From positions 6,262,001 to 6,326,000 of the forward strand of contig NZ_CP108938.1 in NCBI RefSeq assembly GCF_036347135.1: 64,000 nucleotides of DNA, written 5' to 3'. Under the pieces are notes generated by a model that was not told where the DNA came from, ran no database searches, and worked only from the letters and a program-made list of their open reading frames with translations. The translations under genes were made by a program, and so were the position numbers. This DNA comes from Streptomyces sp. NBC_00775. GTDB lineage: Bacteria; Actinomycetota; Actinomycetes; Streptomycetales; Streptomycetaceae. Positions 22,926-31,858 of this stretch are shown here, in pieces. Numbering within the stretch: position 1 is the stretch's first letter; every line of letters starts with the position of its first letter.

Positions 22926-25018
22926 GCGAGATGATCACCGCGGACCTGGTCGACCTCGACCTGTCCGTTGATACGAAGGAAGCGGCGGCGCGCGCCCTCG
23001 CCGAGCGCATGGTCGCCAAGGGTCGGGTCACCGACCTCGACGGCTTCCTCGCCGACGTGGCCGCCCGCGAAGCCCAGATGCCGACCGGCCTGGACGGCGG
23101 CATCGGCATCCCGCACTGCCGGAGCGAACACGTCACCGAGCCGACGCTCGCCTTCGGACGCAGCGCGGCCGGGATCGACTTCGGCGCGCCGGACGGGCCC
23201 GCCGACCTGATCTTCCTGATCGCCGCCCCGGCCGGCGCGGACGACGCCCACCTCACGATCCTGTCGTCCCTCGCACGCCAGCTGATGAACGCCGAGTTCA
23301 CGTCCGCGCTGCGGGCCGTGGACGACGCGGCGGCCGCGGCCGCGCTCATCCGCGGGGACGAGCCCCCGGCGCCCGCGGGCGCCCCCGAAAACGCCGTGGC
23401 GGAGTCGAATGCGGCGGCCTCCGCCGACTCCGCCACGGACGGCGCGGCCCCGGTGCCGGGTGCGACCGTCGATGACGGACCCGCCCCGGCGCCGGGCGCC
23501 ACCGATGGTGGTCAGCCGTTCCGCATCGTTGCCGTCACCTCCTGCCCCACCGGCATCGCACACACCTACATGGCCGCCGAGTCGTTGGAGAACGCGGGCC
23601 GCGAGGCAGGCGTAGAGGTGGTCGTCGAGACGCAGGGCTCGGCCGGCTTCACCCGGCTCGACCCGGCGGTCATCGCGGCCGCGGACGGCGTGATCTTCGC
23701 CCACGACGTGCCCGTACGGGACAAGGACCGCTTCGCCGGCAAGCCGACCGTCGACGTCGGCGTGAAGGCGGGCATCAACAAGCCCACCGAGCTGATCGCG
23801 CAGGTGCGCGACAAGGCCGCGCGCGGAGAGGTCAGCGCGGGCGCCGCGCCCGGCACACCGGTGGAGCGCGCCGGTGAGTCCGGCGAGGGCTACGGCACCA
23901 AGCTCCGCAAGTGGCTGATGTCCGGCGTCAGTTACATGGTCCCGTTCGTCGCCGCGGGCGGTCTCCTCATCGCCCTCGGATTCGCGATCGGCGGCTACAA
24001 GATCAACAAGGCGCCGTCGGTCATGGACCACTTCATGTGGACCCAGATGGACAGCTGGGGCGCGCTGTTCTTCCAGATCGGCGTCGTCTCCTTCGGCTTC
24101 CTCGTCCCGGTCCTGGCCGGCTACATCGCCTACGGCATGGCGGACCGGCCAGGCCTCGTGCCCGGCTTCGTCGGAGGCGCGATCTCCCTCACCATCAACG
24201 CGGGCTTCCTCGGCGGTCTGGCCGCCGGTCTCATCGCCGGTGGTGTGGTGATCGGGATCCAGAAGGTCAAGATCCCGGCGGCCTTGCGCGGCATCATGCC
24301 GGTGGTGGTGATCCCACTGATCTCCGCGGCGATCGTCGGGTTCCTGATGTTCGTGGTGATCGGCAAGCCCATCGCCTCCGCCCAGAAGGGCATGACCGAC
24401 TGGCTCAACGGCCTCACCGGCACCAACGCCGTCCTCCTCGGCATGATCCTCGGCCTGATGATGTGCTTCGACCTCGGCGGCCCGGTCAACAAGGTCGCGT
24501 ACACCTTCGCCACCGCCGGTATCGCCGTCGCGAGCCCCAGTGACTCGGCGATGAAGATCATGGCGGCCGTGATGGCGGCGGGCATGGTCCCGCCCCTGGC
24601 CATGGCCCTCGCGACGACCGTGCGCGGCAAGCTCTTCACCCAGACCGAGCGCGAGAACGGCAAGGCGGCCTGGGTCCTCGGCGCCTCCTTCATCTCGGAG
24701 GGCGCGATTCCGTTCGCGGCAGCCGACCCCCTGCGCGTCATCCCCTCCGCCATGGTGGGCGGCGCGGTCACCGGCGCCCTGTCGATGGCCTTCGGCGCCA
24801 CCCTGCGCGCCCCGCACGGCGGCATCTTCGTGGTCCCGCTGATCGGCAACCCCTTCCTCTACCTGATCGCCATCGCGGCGGGCGTCTGCGTCACCACGGC
24901 TCTGGTCGTCACGCTGAAGGGCCTGCGCAAGCAGGCACCCGAGGGCGGCGCCACCGCGGCAGCGGCCGACGCTCCGATATCCACCAAGGCCGAGTCGAAG
25001 GAGCCCGTCGCGGCCTGA
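22922..25018 (+). CDS. fruA: Fructose PTS permease, EIIABC
   Basis: A 698-residue membrane protein with three PTS modules in order. EIIA-fru (residues 1-150) has the phosphorylated His65 in GIGIPHCRSEHV. After an Ala/Pro-rich linker, EIIB (about 198-300) has Cys208 in VTSCPTGIAHTYMAA. EIIC (about 325-680) is polytopic, starting KWLMSGVSYMVPFVAAGGLLIALG and ending near LVVTLKGLRKQ. It takes up fructose and delivers fructose 1-phosphate, the substrate of fruK and probable effector of FruR. AAGGAG precedes the ATG, so it can also start translation on its own. Confidence 0.95.
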   Translation: MSEMITADLVDLDLSVDTKEAAARALAERMVAKGRVTDLDGFLADVAAREAQMPTGLDGGIGIPHCRSEHVTEPTLAFGRSAAGIDFGAPDGPADLIFLIAAPAGADDAHLTILSSLARQLMNAEFTSALRAVDDAAAAAALIRGDEPPAPAGAPENAVAESNAAASADSATDGAAPVPGATVDDGPAPAPGATDGGQPFRIVAVTSCPTGIAHTYMAAESLENAGREAGVEVVVETQGSAGFTRLDPAVIAAADGVIFAHDVPVRDKDRFAGKPTVDVGVKAGINKPTELIAQVRDKAARGEVSAGAAPGTPVERAGESGEGYGTKLRKWLMSGVSYMVPFVAAGGLLIALGFAIGGYKINKAPSVMDHFMWTQMDSWGALFFQIGVVSFGFLVPVLAGYIAYGMADRPGLVPGFVGGAISLTINAGFLGGLAAGLIAGGVVIGIQKVKIPAALRGIMPVVVIPLISAAIVGFLMFVVIGKPIASAQKGMTDWLNGLTGTNAVLLGMILGLMMCFDLGGPVNKVAYTFATAGIAVASPSDSAMKIMAAVMAAGMVPPLAMALATTVRGKLFTQTERENGKAAWVLGASFISEGAIPFAAADPLRVIPSAMVGGAVTGALSMAFGATLRAPHGGIFVVPLIGNPFLYLIAIAAGVCVTTALVVTLKGLRKQAPEGGATAAAADAPISTKAESKEPVAA

Positions 25019-25080
25019 ACGGCCAACCTTCTGCCCCTTTAGGGCACCTGTGAGTTGTTCACCGCATCTGCGAGATGCGT

Positions 25081-25110
25081 CACGGTCCGGGACCACGGTC
25101 CCGGACCGTG
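25081..25110. terminator. Thirty-base palindrome after fruA
   Basis: CACGGTCCGGGACC (25081-25094) and its exact complement (25097-25110) are separated by only two bases. It lies between the fruA stop and a small gene in the same direction. It may end the fru transcript, or be a dimer-binding operator of the next gene; the tiny loop makes either possible. Confidence 0.5.
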
Positions 25111-25126
25111 GTGTCTACTGGAGCGC

Positions 25127-25384
25127 ATGCCTGAGCACGTGTCGATCCTCCAGTTGGTAGGCGTGGCCGCACTCGCCCTGGCGACCGTCATCTGGGTCGT
25201 CGGCCTGGTGCGCCTTCTGCGCCGCGACCGCTTCGAGGTCGCGGTATGCCGCCACGGCGACAGGCTCCGGGCCATTCCCCACCAGCGCCAGTCGGGCCCC
25301 GTCGCGGAGTCCGTCGAACTCACCCCCGAGGAACACGCGGCCTTCGCGGGCCTGGTACGCCAGTTCAGCGACAGCCGCCCGTAG
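25127..25384 (+). CDS. Small membrane-anchored protein of unknown function
   Basis: 85 residues: one hydrophobic helix near the N-terminus (ILQLVGVAALALATVIWVVGLVRLL, residues 7-31) and then a charged cytoplasmic tail containing ELTPEEHAAFAGLVRQFSD. No family is recognised. The start at 25127 has GGAG only three bases away, closer than usual; the frame upstream crosses the palindrome and is not used. It stands alone after the fru operon and converges on the DUF6227 gene. Confidence 0.6.
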   Translation: MPEHVSILQLVGVAALALATVIWVVGLVRLLRRDRFEVAVCRHGDRLRAIPHQRQSGPVAESVELTPEEHAAFAGLVRQFSDSRP

Positions 25385-25418
25385 CCCGCGCCCGGCGCTC
25401 AGAACCGGCGCGCCGATG

Positions 25419-26168
25419 TCAGCTGAGTCGCGCCGCGCGCCGTTCCATCGCGTCCCGCGCCGCGTCCTGCGTCGCGTACACCTCGCACATGTGGCGTCGG
25501 TCCGGCGTCGCCGTGTGTTCGACCTCCCACAGGGAGATCTCCCGCCCGTCGCGCAGCAGGAACGCGTGCTCGTAGAGCGAGAAGCACAGCCCCGCCTGAC
25601 CGGCGCGGCAAGGGCGTCCGAAGGCCTGGGTGATCTGGTGGGCGAACGCCTCGCACAGCAGGAGCGACGTGATGTCGGCCCCCGGCCGGTCCGGGTTCTC
25701 CGCCCGCCGCAGGAGCCGGCGCGCGTGGTCCGCCGAGTCGTCGGGCACGTAGGCGTGGCGCGGCTCGGGGATCGGTGACAGCTGGACGAGCACCGGCAGT
25801 TCGAAGTCCGGGGCGTCCGGCGGCAGCGGGAGCCGGGCCGTGGCGGCGCGCAGCTCCTCCTCGTCTACGTACACCTCGTGCTGCGGGTCCCTGCCGGGCG
25901 CCGTGTTGTGCACGAGCTCCCACAGCGTGACCGCCGAGCCGTCGGCGAGCAGCCACGTGTGCCGATACGTCTCGCGGTGCAGCCCCGCGCTGTGGTGCGC
26001 GGAGTGCAGCGAACTGTCGTGCGCCAGCGCGCAGTCGAGTCGCCATATCGTCTCGTCGGGCAGCTCGAAGGAGTTCAGGGCGCGACCGAGGAGTCGCGCG
26101 AGATGCTCCTCCGGAGACTCGGGCGACTCGGGTGGTTCGTACGCTGCTGTCTCGTACGGAACGCTCAA
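25419..26168 (-). CDS. DUF6227-like protein, actinomycete-specific
   Basis: 249 residues with two related halves: each contains a tryptophan/histidine pattern (HTWLLADGSAVTLWELVHNTAP and EHAFLLRDGREISLWEVEHTATP) followed by an H/MxEVY strand, so the protein seems to be an internal duplication. I believe this family is called DUF6227 in Streptomyces; the function is unknown. The start is a TTG at 26168, supported by GGGAG five bases upstream, with no good later start. The N-terminal PPESPESPEEHL stretch looks disordered. Confidence 0.7.
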   Translation of the reverse strand: MSVPYETAAYEPPESPESPEEHLARLLGRALNSFELPDETIWRLDCALAHDSSLHSAHHSAGLHRETYRHTWLLADGSAVTLWELVHNTAPGRDPQHEVYVDEEELRAATARLPLPPDAPDFELPVLVQLSPIPEPRHAYVPDDSADHARRLLRRAENPDRPGADITSLLLCEAFAHQITQAFGRPCRAGQAGLCFSLYEHAFLLRDGREISLWEVEHTATPDRRHMCEVYATQDAARDAMERRAARLS

Positions 26169-26325
26169 GGTTTCTCCCGGCGTTGCTGCATGTCACCTTG
26201 TGGGTGCATACCGTAGCCCCTCGGTCGGACATCATGTCCGCGAACCGAGAAAACGTACGGATGGAAAACGGACGGGCCGCGCGGCAAGTTCCCACGCGGC
26301 CCGCACGGGCGTCAAAAGGTCCTCG

Positions 26326-27546
26326 TCAGACGGCACTTCCCGCGGTCCACGCGCTCCACGACATGTTCCAGCCGTTGAGCCCGTTGTCCGGCGAGACCGT
26401 CTTGTCGGGCGAGTTCTTGACCGTCACGACGTCCCCGATGAGGGAGTTGTCGTAGAACCACTTGGCGGTCGTGTCCCCCTGCGCGCCCTGCACGTCGGCG
26501 AGTCCCACGCAGCCGTGGCTGGTGCCTTCCCGGCCGAAGGGCGGATTCCCCCGGTTGTACCAGTAGTTGCCGTGGATGAACGTCCCCGACGACGTCAGGC
26601 GCATCGCGTGCGGCACATCCGGGATGTCGTACTCGCCGCCGTAGCCGACCGTCGAGCCGTTCATCCGGGTCTGGACGAACTTCTCCGAGATCACCATCTG
26701 CCCGTTGTACGTGGTGTGCTGCGGGCTGCCCGCCGAGATCCGGACCGTCTTGAGGGTCTTGCCGTCCCGCACGACCGTCATGGTCTGCGTGTTGACGTCG
26801 ACCGTGGAGACCTGGGAGCGCCCGATGGTGAAGGTGACCGTCTTCTTCTGCACCCCGAAGACGCCGTTCGTGCCCTCTACCCCGTCAAGGTCGATCTTCA
26901 TCGTGACCTTGGAGCCGGCCTTCCAGTACTCCTCGGGCCGGAAGTCGAGCCGCTGCGTCCCGAACCAGTGCCCCACCACCTGCTGCCCGCTGCTGGAGGA
27001 GACCGTGATGTGCGACTGCACGGCCTTCTTGTTGCCGATCGCCTTGTCGAAGTTGAAGGAGACCGGCATGCCGACACCGACGGTGGTGCCGTTGTCGGGC
27101 GTGTACGTACCGATGAAGCTGTTGCTCGAAGAGACCGTGGTGAAGATGGAGTTGGCCGCCGACGTCCGCCCGCTTGCATCCTTCGCCGTGACCGAAATCT
27201 GGTACTTCGTTCCCCGCTCCAGCTGCTCCTTCGGCTTCCAGGAGCCGCCGTTCGCGGATATCGCCCCGGAAACGGCAGTTCCGGTCCCGGCCACCGTCAT
27301 CTTCACGTCGGTCAGCTTGCCGTCGCTGACCTTCACTCCGGTCGCGTTGATCGACGCGCCCGTCGAACCGTCCTTGGCCGAGATGACGATCTTCGCCGTG
27401 GACGTCTTGGTCGCGTTCTTGCCGTCCTTGCCGCTCTCGCTGTCGGCATTGGCGTTGCCGCCGCAGGCGGTGAGGGTGAGGGCGCCGACCATCAGGGCGG
27501 CACAGGCCCCCAGTGCGCGCCGCGCTGTTGTGTCCGGCGTTGTCAC
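26326..27546 (-). CDS. L,D-transpeptidase lipoprotein (Ig-like plus YkuD)
   Basis: A 406-residue exported protein. The lipobox LTAC (Cys28) follows an Arg-containing signal sequence, so it is lipid-anchored outside the membrane. Ig-like domains (about residues 45-265) lead to a YkuD domain with the catalytic FIHGNYW ... GTSHGCVGL motif (His344, Cys346). It would make 3-3 cross-links in peptidoglycan or attach partners to it, giving resistance to many beta-lactams. The GTG at 27546 has GGGAG seven bases upstream. The gene stands alone between hypothetical and peptidase genes. Confidence 0.93.
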   Translation of the reverse strand: MTTPDTTARRALGACAALMVGALTLTACGGNANADSESGKDGKNATKTSTAKIVISAKDGSTGASINATGVKVSDGKLTDVKMTVAGTGTAVSGAISANGGSWKPKEQLERGTKYQISVTAKDASGRTSAANSIFTTVSSSNSFIGTYTPDNGTTVGVGMPVSFNFDKAIGNKKAVQSHITVSSSSGQQVVGHWFGTQRLDFRPEEYWKAGSKVTMKIDLDGVEGTNGVFGVQKKTVTFTIGRSQVSTVDVNTQTMTVVRDGKTLKTVRISAGSPQHTTYNGQMVISEKFVQTRMNGSTVGYGGEYDIPDVPHAMRLTSSGTFIHGNYWYNRGNPPFGREGTSHGCVGLADVQGAQGDTTAKWFYDNSLIGDVVTVKNSPDKTVSPDNGLNGWNMSWSAWTAGSAV

Positions 27547-27676
27547 GGGCTGCTCCCAGTTCTCATGATGTGCGTGATCCGCTCCAGTGCGTGGAGAAAG
27601 AGCGAGCCGCGGCGAGAAGGGTTCCCGTGACCCGCGCCGAACGGCATCACGTGACAGAACCGGGACAATCGCCCAT

Positions 27677-28705
27677 CTAGTGGCCCCCGTAGAGCTCCTC
27701 GTACGACGGCCACACCCCGCCCGGCCCGTCCACCGACTCGGCCGCGCGCACGGCCCGCACGATCGCGCGCGTCACCAGGTCCGCGCCCGCCGCGAGGATC
27801 TCGTTGAGCGCCAGGGGGTTCTCGGCGGCGAGCGCCCGGGCGCCCGTGGCCAGAGCGAACACCGTGTCCCCGTCGTTCAGCAGATGCACCGGCCGCACGG
27901 CGCGCGCGATGCCGTCGTGCGCCGTCCCCGCCAGCTTCTGTGCCTGCGCGCGCGTCAGATCGGCGTCGGTGGCGACAACGGCGAGCGTGGTGTTCAGCGG
28001 GGGAGAGGCATTCTTCGCGGCCGCCTCCGCGAGCCGCCGCTGCGCCGCCTCGTGCACCTGGGCCGCCGGAAGCGTCGTACGCCCCCGCAGCAACTCGCCG
28101 TACAGCGCCCCCGTTTCCGGTTCCACCGCCGAACCCGCCGCGTTGGCCACTACCAGTGCCGCCACCGTGATGCCGGACTCCAGCACGGCGCTCGCCGTCC
28201 CGACACCGCCCTTGAAGCGGCCGACCGCCGCCCCCGTACCGGCGCCCACGCACCCCTCGCGCACCGGCGCGCCCGGCTCACTCGCGTCGGCCGCCTCGAC
28301 CGCGGCCCGTCCCGTGGACGCGTCCGGCCTGGCCCGGAAGTCTCCGCCGCGCCCCAGATCGAAGACGCAGGCAGCGGGCACGACCGGCACGACGTGCGCC
28401 GGGTCGGGACCCACCCGTACCCCGCGCCCCCGCTCCTCCAGCCACGCCATCACGCCCGACGCCGAGTCCAGCCCGTACGCGCTGCCGCCGGTCAGCACGA
28501 CCGCCTCGACCTTCTGCACGAGGTTGCGCGGATCCAGCGCGTCGGTCTCCTTGGTGCCGGGGCCGCCGCCACGTACGTCGACGGCCGCGATCGCACCGCC
28601 CGGAGGGGCGAGCACCACGGTGGTGCCGGTGAGCCAACCGTCGCCGGAACGCGTCGCGTGCCCCACTCGCAGGCCCGCGACATCTGTCAGAGCGTCAACT
28701 GTCAT
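27677..28705 (-). CDS. P1-family (DmpA/BapA-like) aminopeptidase
   Basis: A 342-residue protein of the self-processing DmpA fold. VGHATRSGDGWLTGTTVV starts the domain, GGSAYGLDSASGVMAWLEERGRGVRV is the characteristic N-terminal motif, and SPPLNTTLAVVATDADL holds the Asn-Thr junction where the chain would cut itself to expose the nucleophile (Ser in DmpA, Thr here). Known members remove small N-terminal residues, including beta-amino acids. No signal peptide, so it is cytoplasmic. Natural substrate unknown. Confidence 0.88.
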   Translation of the reverse strand: MTVDALTDVAGLRVGHATRSGDGWLTGTTVVLAPPGGAIAAVDVRGGGPGTKETDALDPRNLVQKVEAVVLTGGSAYGLDSASGVMAWLEERGRGVRVGPDPAHVVPVVPAACVFDLGRGGDFRARPDASTGRAAVEAADASEPGAPVREGCVGAGTGAAVGRFKGGVGTASAVLESGITVAALVVANAAGSAVEPETGALYGELLRGRTTLPAAQVHEAAQRRLAEAAAKNASPPLNTTLAVVATDADLTRAQAQKLAGTAHDGIARAVRPVHLLNDGDTVFALATGARALAAENPLALNEILAAGADLVTRAIVRAVRAAESVDGPGGVWPSYEELYGGH

Positions 28706-28835
28706 GCCCCCCAGTGTTCCTTGGTCGTGCGCTTCAGCAGCCGCACGCCTCAGTGGCCGCAGAGCTCAGGAGGCGCACGGAGCGCACAGCGAGCGTGGGG
28801 GGGCACGGCTCCTTCCTGCGAGCCCCCGCACCTTC

Positions 28836-30059
28836 CTATGCGGACCCCGCTCCCTCCCTCACGACCATCCGCGCCGTCAACGTCACCCCGACCGCCACCG
28901 CCAGCGCCGAGACGATGCCCGCCGCGAGCACCGCCCAGTCGCCCAGGAACGTGCACAGGATGACCAGCAACGCGGTGGTCGGCAAGACGAGCTGCTGCGC
29001 GATGCCCACCTTGAAGTGGCGGGAGTGCAGTACCCAGACGGTGAGGAAGTACAGCGCGGTCGGCAGCGTCACCGCGGCGGACGCCGCGAGCGTCGAGATG
29101 TGCGCCTTGCCGACCGCCTGCTCGACCGCGACCTCCAGGCCCGCTCCGATCGCGGCCGCCGAGGCGAAGATCAGGTAGTGGCCGTACCCCCACAGGAACG
29201 CCTGCGCGTTGGACCGCAGATGCCCGTGGATCGGCACGACGAAGTAGATCCACCAGGCGGAGAAGACGATCAGCAGCCCGCCCGCGGCGATCGGCAGCAG
29301 CTCGCCCAGCGCGTCGTGCTCATCCACGGCCGACTTCACGGCGACCGTGGCCGCGGCGATCGTCTCGCCCAGCACGATGATCGTGAACAGGCCGTACCGC
29401 TCGGAGATGTGGTGCGGATGCCAGGAGGTGGTGAAGTCCTTCTCCGCGAACACCGGGACGCACAGCTCGGCGATCGCCACCACCAGGAACACCCACGGGC
29501 GGCCGGACTCCGGCAGGAGCACCAGCCCCAGCCAGCCGATCTGGCACAGCAGTACGCCGCCCGCGTACCGCAGCGCCATGGTTCTCTCGGCCCCCTCGGT
29601 GGAGCGCGCCACCCGCAGCCACTGCGCGATCATCGCGAACCGCATGATCGCGTAGCCGAGCCAGACGACCACGAAATCGTGGTCCTCGAACGCCCGCGAC
29701 ACCCCGGCCGCGAGCACCAGCACACCACCGATCTGCACGAGCGTGACGACCCGGTAGAGCGCGTCGTCGTTGTCGTACGCCGAGGCGAACCAGGTGAAGT
29801 TCATCCAGGCCCACCAGATCGCGAAGAAGACCATCGCGTAGTTGAGGATGCCCTCACCCGCGTGCCCCTCCGTCACGGCGTGCACCAGCTGGATGCCCGC
29901 CTGGGCGATGGCCACGACGAAACACAGGTCGAAGAAGAGCTCCAGCGGCGACGCGACCCGGTGCGCCTCGTCGCGACCGCGAGCGGTCATTTTGCGCAGC
30001 ACACCACGGCCGGCGGGCCGTGGCGTCGCAGCTGGTTCGGAAGTGGAACTGGACGTCAT
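28836..30059 (-). CDS. LtrA family low-temperature-requirement membrane protein
   Basis: A 407-residue polytopic protein. After a hydrophilic N-terminus, VASPLELFFDLCFVVAIAQAG is the typical LtrA opening, with MNFTWFASAYDNDDALYR and HISERYGLFTIIVLGETI as further family motifs. The latter's Glu-rich cluster is the most conserved piece. Its biochemical function is unknown; the name comes from a Listeria cold-growth mutant. ATG 30059 has a poor ribosome site and a GTG 12 bases upstream is possible. A 20-base palindrome lies upstream (30093-30112). Confidence 0.88.
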   Translation of the reverse strand: MTSSSTSEPAATPRPAGRGVLRKMTARGRDEAHRVASPLELFFDLCFVVAIAQAGIQLVHAVTEGHAGEGILNYAMVFFAIWWAWMNFTWFASAYDNDDALYRVVTLVQIGGVLVLAAGVSRAFEDHDFVVVWLGYAIMRFAMIAQWLRVARSTEGAERTMALRYAGGVLLCQIGWLGLVLLPESGRPWVFLVVAIAELCVPVFAEKDFTTSWHPHHISERYGLFTIIVLGETIAAATVAVKSAVDEHDALGELLPIAAGGLLIVFSAWWIYFVVPIHGHLRSNAQAFLWGYGHYLIFASAAAIGAGLEVAVEQAVGKAHISTLAASAAVTLPTALYFLTVWVLHSRHFKVGIAQQLVLPTTALLVILCTFLGDWAVLAAGIVSALAVAVGVTLTARMVVREGAGSA

Positions 30060-30366
30060 ACGGCCAAGCACAGCAGAAAACTTCCGGAAATTCTTGTGAA
30101 TGCGTTCACAAGCACCCCCGGGCCGAAGGTCTCGAAGGGACGACCAGGTCAGACGGACCAAGGGGAGCCGAGCCCGTCCGGCAGGAGGACCTTCGGTCTC
30201 CGATCGGGGACCAATGCGGCCGTCTTCTTCACTGGCGCGCTGTGTCTGTTCATCGGCTTCTACGCGACGCGCCTCGTCGTCTGCTGGTGGTTCTGCGCCC
30301 GCCCCGGCGCCGAGGCCCCCAGCTGAGCCGGGTCGGGCCGCCACCACCTCGGCGTACCCTGAACGC
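30060..30366. other. Divergent gap of 307 bases holding one palindrome
   Basis: Between LtrA and a small gene. Apart from the 20-base palindrome at 30093-30112 and an AT-richer stretch around it, which probably includes the LtrA promoter, I see no gene. Frames read through it but lack starts and codon bias. Confidence 0.6.
30093..30112. promoter_or_regulatory. Perfect palindrome CTTGTGAA-TGCG-TTCACAAG
   Basis: A 20-base inverted repeat 34 bases before the LtrA start, AT-richer than its surroundings. It looks like an operator for a dimeric repressor such as GntR or TetR types; the protein is not known. Confidence 0.55.
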
Positions 30367-30549
30367 ATGAGTACCGCCCCCGCCCCCGAACCGCGCGATC
30401 CGAAGTCGGCGCTGGTCTTCGACGACCCGCTGAGCCAGCAGTCCTCGGACGACACGGACCGCGGGTGGGGCGAGCAGGCCGACAGCAGCGGCGACAGCGC
30501 GGCCGACCTGAAGCGCTTCCTCGACGAGAAGCCGCCCCACCACCTCTGA
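30367..30549 (+). CDS. Small acidic protein of unknown function
   Basis: 60 residues, acidic and probably disordered (MSTAPAPEPRDPKSALVFDD, then SSDDTDRGWGEQ, ending LKRFLDEKPPHHL). The end resembles a short amphipathic helix. Codon positions show clear GC bias. I recall similar small proteins at this position in other Streptomyces, but no function. It converges on mscL, 43 bases away. Confidence 0.65.
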   Translation: MSTAPAPEPRDPKSALVFDDPLSQQSSDDTDRGWGEQADSSGDSAADLKRFLDEKPPHHL

Positions 30550-30592
30550 GCCATATCCCCGAGCCTCCGGGCCCCGGCCCAGAGGCTCGCCG

Positions 30593-31072
30593 TCAGTCTT
30601 GGCTGAGCCCCGAACCGCGCTGCGCCACGAGGGCGTCGCGGATCTCCTTCAGCACCTCCAGCTCGGACACCTCGATGACCTCCTGCGTGCCCTCCTTCGC
30701 CTTCTGCCGGGCCGCCTGCGCCGCCAGGTACTTGGACATCGGCAGGACCATAAGGAAGTAGACGACGGCTGCCGTGATCACGAACGTGAGTGTCGCGCTG
30801 AGGACCGTGCCCCACAGGATGGGGATGCCGCTCGTGGCCGTGCCCGTCGCCTCGTCGAACTTGCACGGCGACTTCAGACACGAGCTGTACTTGTCGAGGT
30901 CCTTGGTCCCGAACGCGCCCACCAGCGGGCTGATGACGCCCTTCACCAGCGAGTTGACGATGTTGGTGAAGGCCGCGCCGATGACCACCGCGACGGCCAG
31001 ATCGACGACGTTGCCACGCATCAGAAAGGCCTTGAAGCCTTCCCAGACGCCGGGTTGCTTCTTCTCGCTCAC
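30593..31072 (-). CDS. mscL: Large-conductance mechanosensitive channel MscL
   Basis: A 159-residue channel subunit. VWEGFKAFLMRGNVVDLAVAVVIGAAFTNIVNSLVKGVISPLVGAF is TM1 and flanks, with the glycine-packed pore; a periplasmic loop holds two cysteines (SCLKSPCKF), and WGTVLSATLTFVITAAVVYFLMVLPMSK is TM2, followed by a C-terminal coil. The pentameric channel opens under membrane tension to release solutes in osmotic downshock. GTG at 31072 is chosen; a longer TTG start is possible. The paired loop cysteines are a feature of actinobacterial forms. Confidence 0.95.
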   Translation of the reverse strand: MSEKKQPGVWEGFKAFLMRGNVVDLAVAVVIGAAFTNIVNSLVKGVISPLVGAFGTKDLDKYSSCLKSPCKFDEATGTATSGIPILWGTVLSATLTFVITAAVVYFLMVLPMSKYLAAQAARQKAKEGTQEVIEVSELEVLKEIRDALVAQRGSGLSQD

Positions 31073-31186
31073 CAAGAGGCCCCTCTGCACAAGTTGTGGA
31101 ACAAACAGCTCCGCAACCTACGGCAGGGCACGCCGGGCCTGTCCAATTCGGTAGCTCGATCGAGGGACTTGACACCAATTCGTCAT

Positions 31187-31714
31187 TCAGCACAGCGTCA
31201 CCGCCAGCCGTGAGGTGGCGCTCGCGCCGGCCAGCCGTGCCGCCGTGGCCCGCGGGACGGCGAGGACGACCAGCGCCCCGGTCTCGGTGGCGCTGACGTC
31301 CGGCACGTCGGTGACCCGTGCCCCGGCCGCGACCACCCGTGCCTCGCCGCCGCTGTCCGCAGCGACGACATCGACCCGGTCACCCGGACGCAACAGCCGC
31401 ACCGTGGCGCCGTCGGAGATCCGCACCGGCGCCGCCACCGTCTCGACGGCGCGCCGCTCGCGTACAGGAGAGGACGCAGCGGTGGAGGCTGCCGGCGGAT
31501 GTCCCCGCGTCCGCTCCGCGTCACGTGGGCCCGACGCCACGAGGGCCGCCGCCGTGACCGCGAGCCCCGCGGCCACGGCCCGCCTCCTGTGCCGTGCGAG
31601 GCGCCGCAGTTGATACCGCCCGCCGCGCACACGTACGGGAGCGAAGTGCGGCACCTCGCATGTCGGCGGCGCGTCCGCGCCGGGTGGGCGTACGAGAGGG
31701 GAGAGCTGAGCCAT
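31187..31714 (-). CDS. SAF-domain membrane protein, CpaB-like
   Basis: 175 residues: a basic cytoplasmic N-terminus (RRLARHRRR), one helix (AVAAGLAVTAAALVASG) and an outer SAF domain (TVAAPVRISDGATVRLLRPGDRVDVVAADSGGEARVVAAGARVTDVPDV ... GALVVLAVPRATAARLAG). It resembles the Flp pilus assembly protein CpaB/RcpC, but no pilus genes adjoin it. ATG at 31714 follows AGGTGG. Confidence 0.8.
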   Translation of the reverse strand: MAQLSPLVRPPGADAPPTCEVPHFAPVRVRGGRYQLRRLARHRRRAVAAGLAVTAAALVASGPRDAERTRGHPPAASTAASSPVRERRAVETVAAPVRISDGATVRLLRPGDRVDVVAADSGGEARVVAAGARVTDVPDVSATETGALVVLAVPRATAARLAGASATSRLAVTLC

Positions 31715-31858
31715 GGTGACCACCACCTGCGACGAGAGATCGGTTTGCGATCCCACGATGAGGCGTCGCGGCGAAGTCCGCTGGAGCCCGTGGACTACTC
31801 GCGAGTTGTGGACATCTCCCTCACCCGAACGGGAAGTTCCCTATGCCCTGGGCCGCCG

